The notes beneath the pieces were generated by a model. It had not been told where the DNA came from. It saw only the letters and a list, made by a program, of their open reading frames with translations, and did no database searches. A DNA stretch of 64,000 nucleotides, from NCBI RefSeq assembly GCF_011601275.1, contig NZ_JAAOLY010000001.1, positions 533,429 through 597,428 on the forward strand, in the 5' to 3' direction. The translations under genes were made by a program, and so were the position numbers. Each line of letters begins with the position of its first letter. Positions within the stretch are counted from its first letter, which is position 1. Of this stretch, positions 63,639 through 64,000 are shown piece after piece. The DNA comes from Janthinobacterium lividum. GTDB taxonomy: Bacteria > Pseudomonadota > Gammaproteobacteria > Burkholderiales > Burkholderiaceae_D.

Positions 63639-63702
63639 CTTCCTTCTTCGCAGCTGACAAACACAACGCTTTGTCGATAGCGCGAAAGTAGCACCGAATA
63701 CA

Positions 63703-63713
63703 GTTCTTTAACA
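63703..63713 (+). promoter_or_regulatory. boxA antitermination site of the rRNA leader
   Basis: GTTCTTTAACA matches the boxA consensus (TGCTCTTTAACA) used by NusB/NusE antitermination complexes in rRNA operons. Confidence 0.75.
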
Positions 63714-63905
63714 ATTAACAGTCGATAAGTGTGGGCATTTGATGCAAGTGCAGCAGCGATCTTCGGATCGGTGTAAAACTTAAAATATCAAATGTTCACA
63801 AGAAATAATGAAATAGGCGCTACGAAAGTAGTGGCCTGTCAGTTTTTTGAGTGAGCGACCCATCAGCAATGATGGTGCCGGTAAAACGGCAAAGTAACAG
63901 AGATT

Positions 63906-64000
63906 AAACTGAAGAGTTTGATCCTGGCTCAGATTGAACGCTGGCGGCATGCCTTACACATGCAAGTCGAACGGCAGCACGGAGCTTGCTCTGGTGGCGA
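63906..64000 (+). rRNA. rrs: 16S ribosomal RNA, 5' end (partial)
   Basis: The 16S 5' sequence is unmistakable: GAAGAGTTTGATCCTGGCTC followed by AGATTGAACGCTGGCGGCAT and GCCTTACACATGCAAGTCGA. The first nucleotide is set by alignment to the E. coli start. The V1 sequence ACGGCAGCACGGAGCTTGCT is of the type seen in Oxalobacteraceae such as Janthinobacterium. The gene runs off the right edge. Confidence 0.98.

Larger units (their letters stand above)
63421..63905 (+). other. rRNA operon upstream region and leader
   Basis: No protein gene is visible in this 485-base stretch. It contains promoter elements at 63503-63531 and 63610-63638, a boxA-like site at 63703-63713 and a CATTTGAT/ATCAAATG stem (63736-63743 with 63787-63794), probably the RNase III-type processing stem, with a GATCTTCGGATC hairpin between. 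Confidence 0.75.

Overview
The window looks like a 64 kb chromosomal segment of a GC-rich betaproteobacterium of the family Oxalobacteraceae, most probably Janthinobacterium or a close relative. The evidence is the start of a betaproteobacterial-type 16S rRNA gene at the right edge, the gene content, and the family-level character of nearly every protein. This is core and housekeeping chromosome. I saw no phage, insertion sequence, CRISPR array or plasmid gene.

Layout. (1) 1-10.5 kb, minus strand: a microaerobic respiration block. An aerotaxis-type receptor, hemN, a TauE/SafE-like membrane protein, ccoI, ccoS, then ccoNOQP and the start of ccoG. Perfect FNR/ANR boxes lie in front of the receptor and in front of ccoN, each with a class II promoter geometry. 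(2) 10.5-20.3 kb: a PAS-PAS-GGDEF-EAL protein, YiaA-like and DUF808 membrane proteins, a LysE exporter, a secreted FecR/DUF6600 protein, DUF493, and a Bcr/CflA exporter divergent from a MocR regulator. (3) 20.3-23 kb: lipB-lipA and ung. (4) 23-30.8 kb: a TonB-dependent receptor with a small DUF2946-like protein, an AraC regulator overlapping a PEBP protein, a PepSY protein, a thioesterase, an ECF sigma/anti-sigma pair and a TlpA-like thioredoxin. (5) 30.8-34.9 kb: the conserved dolP-diaA-yraN-lpoA / rsmI neighbourhood. (6) 34.9-36.8 kb: a nucleotidyltransferase followed by a broken HEPN-like partner, a proline-rich membrane protein and tRNA-Pro(UGG). (7) 36.9-47.8 kb: a leucine/isovalerate (liu) degradation operon in which the whole bioA-F-D-B biotin pathway sits between the two halves of the biotin-dependent methylcrotonyl-CoA carboxylase. 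(8) 47.9-62 kb: YchJ, then a region rich in peptidoglycan turnover functions: D-amino acid dehydrogenase, a serine hydrolase, a GntR regulator, MurQ, an AmpG-like permease, a DigH-like glycosidase lipoprotein, a BadF-type amino-sugar kinase, an AmiD-like amidase, a LysR regulator and a D-Ala-D-Ala dipeptidase. It is interrupted by a DJ-1-like protein and a membrane AraC regulator. (9) 62-64 kb: a sodium-dependent transporter, then the promoters, leader and first 95 bases of an rRNA operon.

How the parts fit together. Block 1 is a coherent low-oxygen module: oxygen sensing, oxygen-independent haem synthesis, copper loading and a high-affinity cbb3 oxidase. Block 7 links supply of a cofactor to the enzyme that consumes it. 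Block 8 reads as a salvage route from cell-wall fragments through MurNAc-6-phosphate to GlcNAc-6-phosphate, with free D-alanine oxidised by the DadA homologue. The last two links are inferences from family and gene order, not demonstrations. Start codons were chosen by ribosome-binding sites, family length and overlaps, and many differ from the longest open frame.
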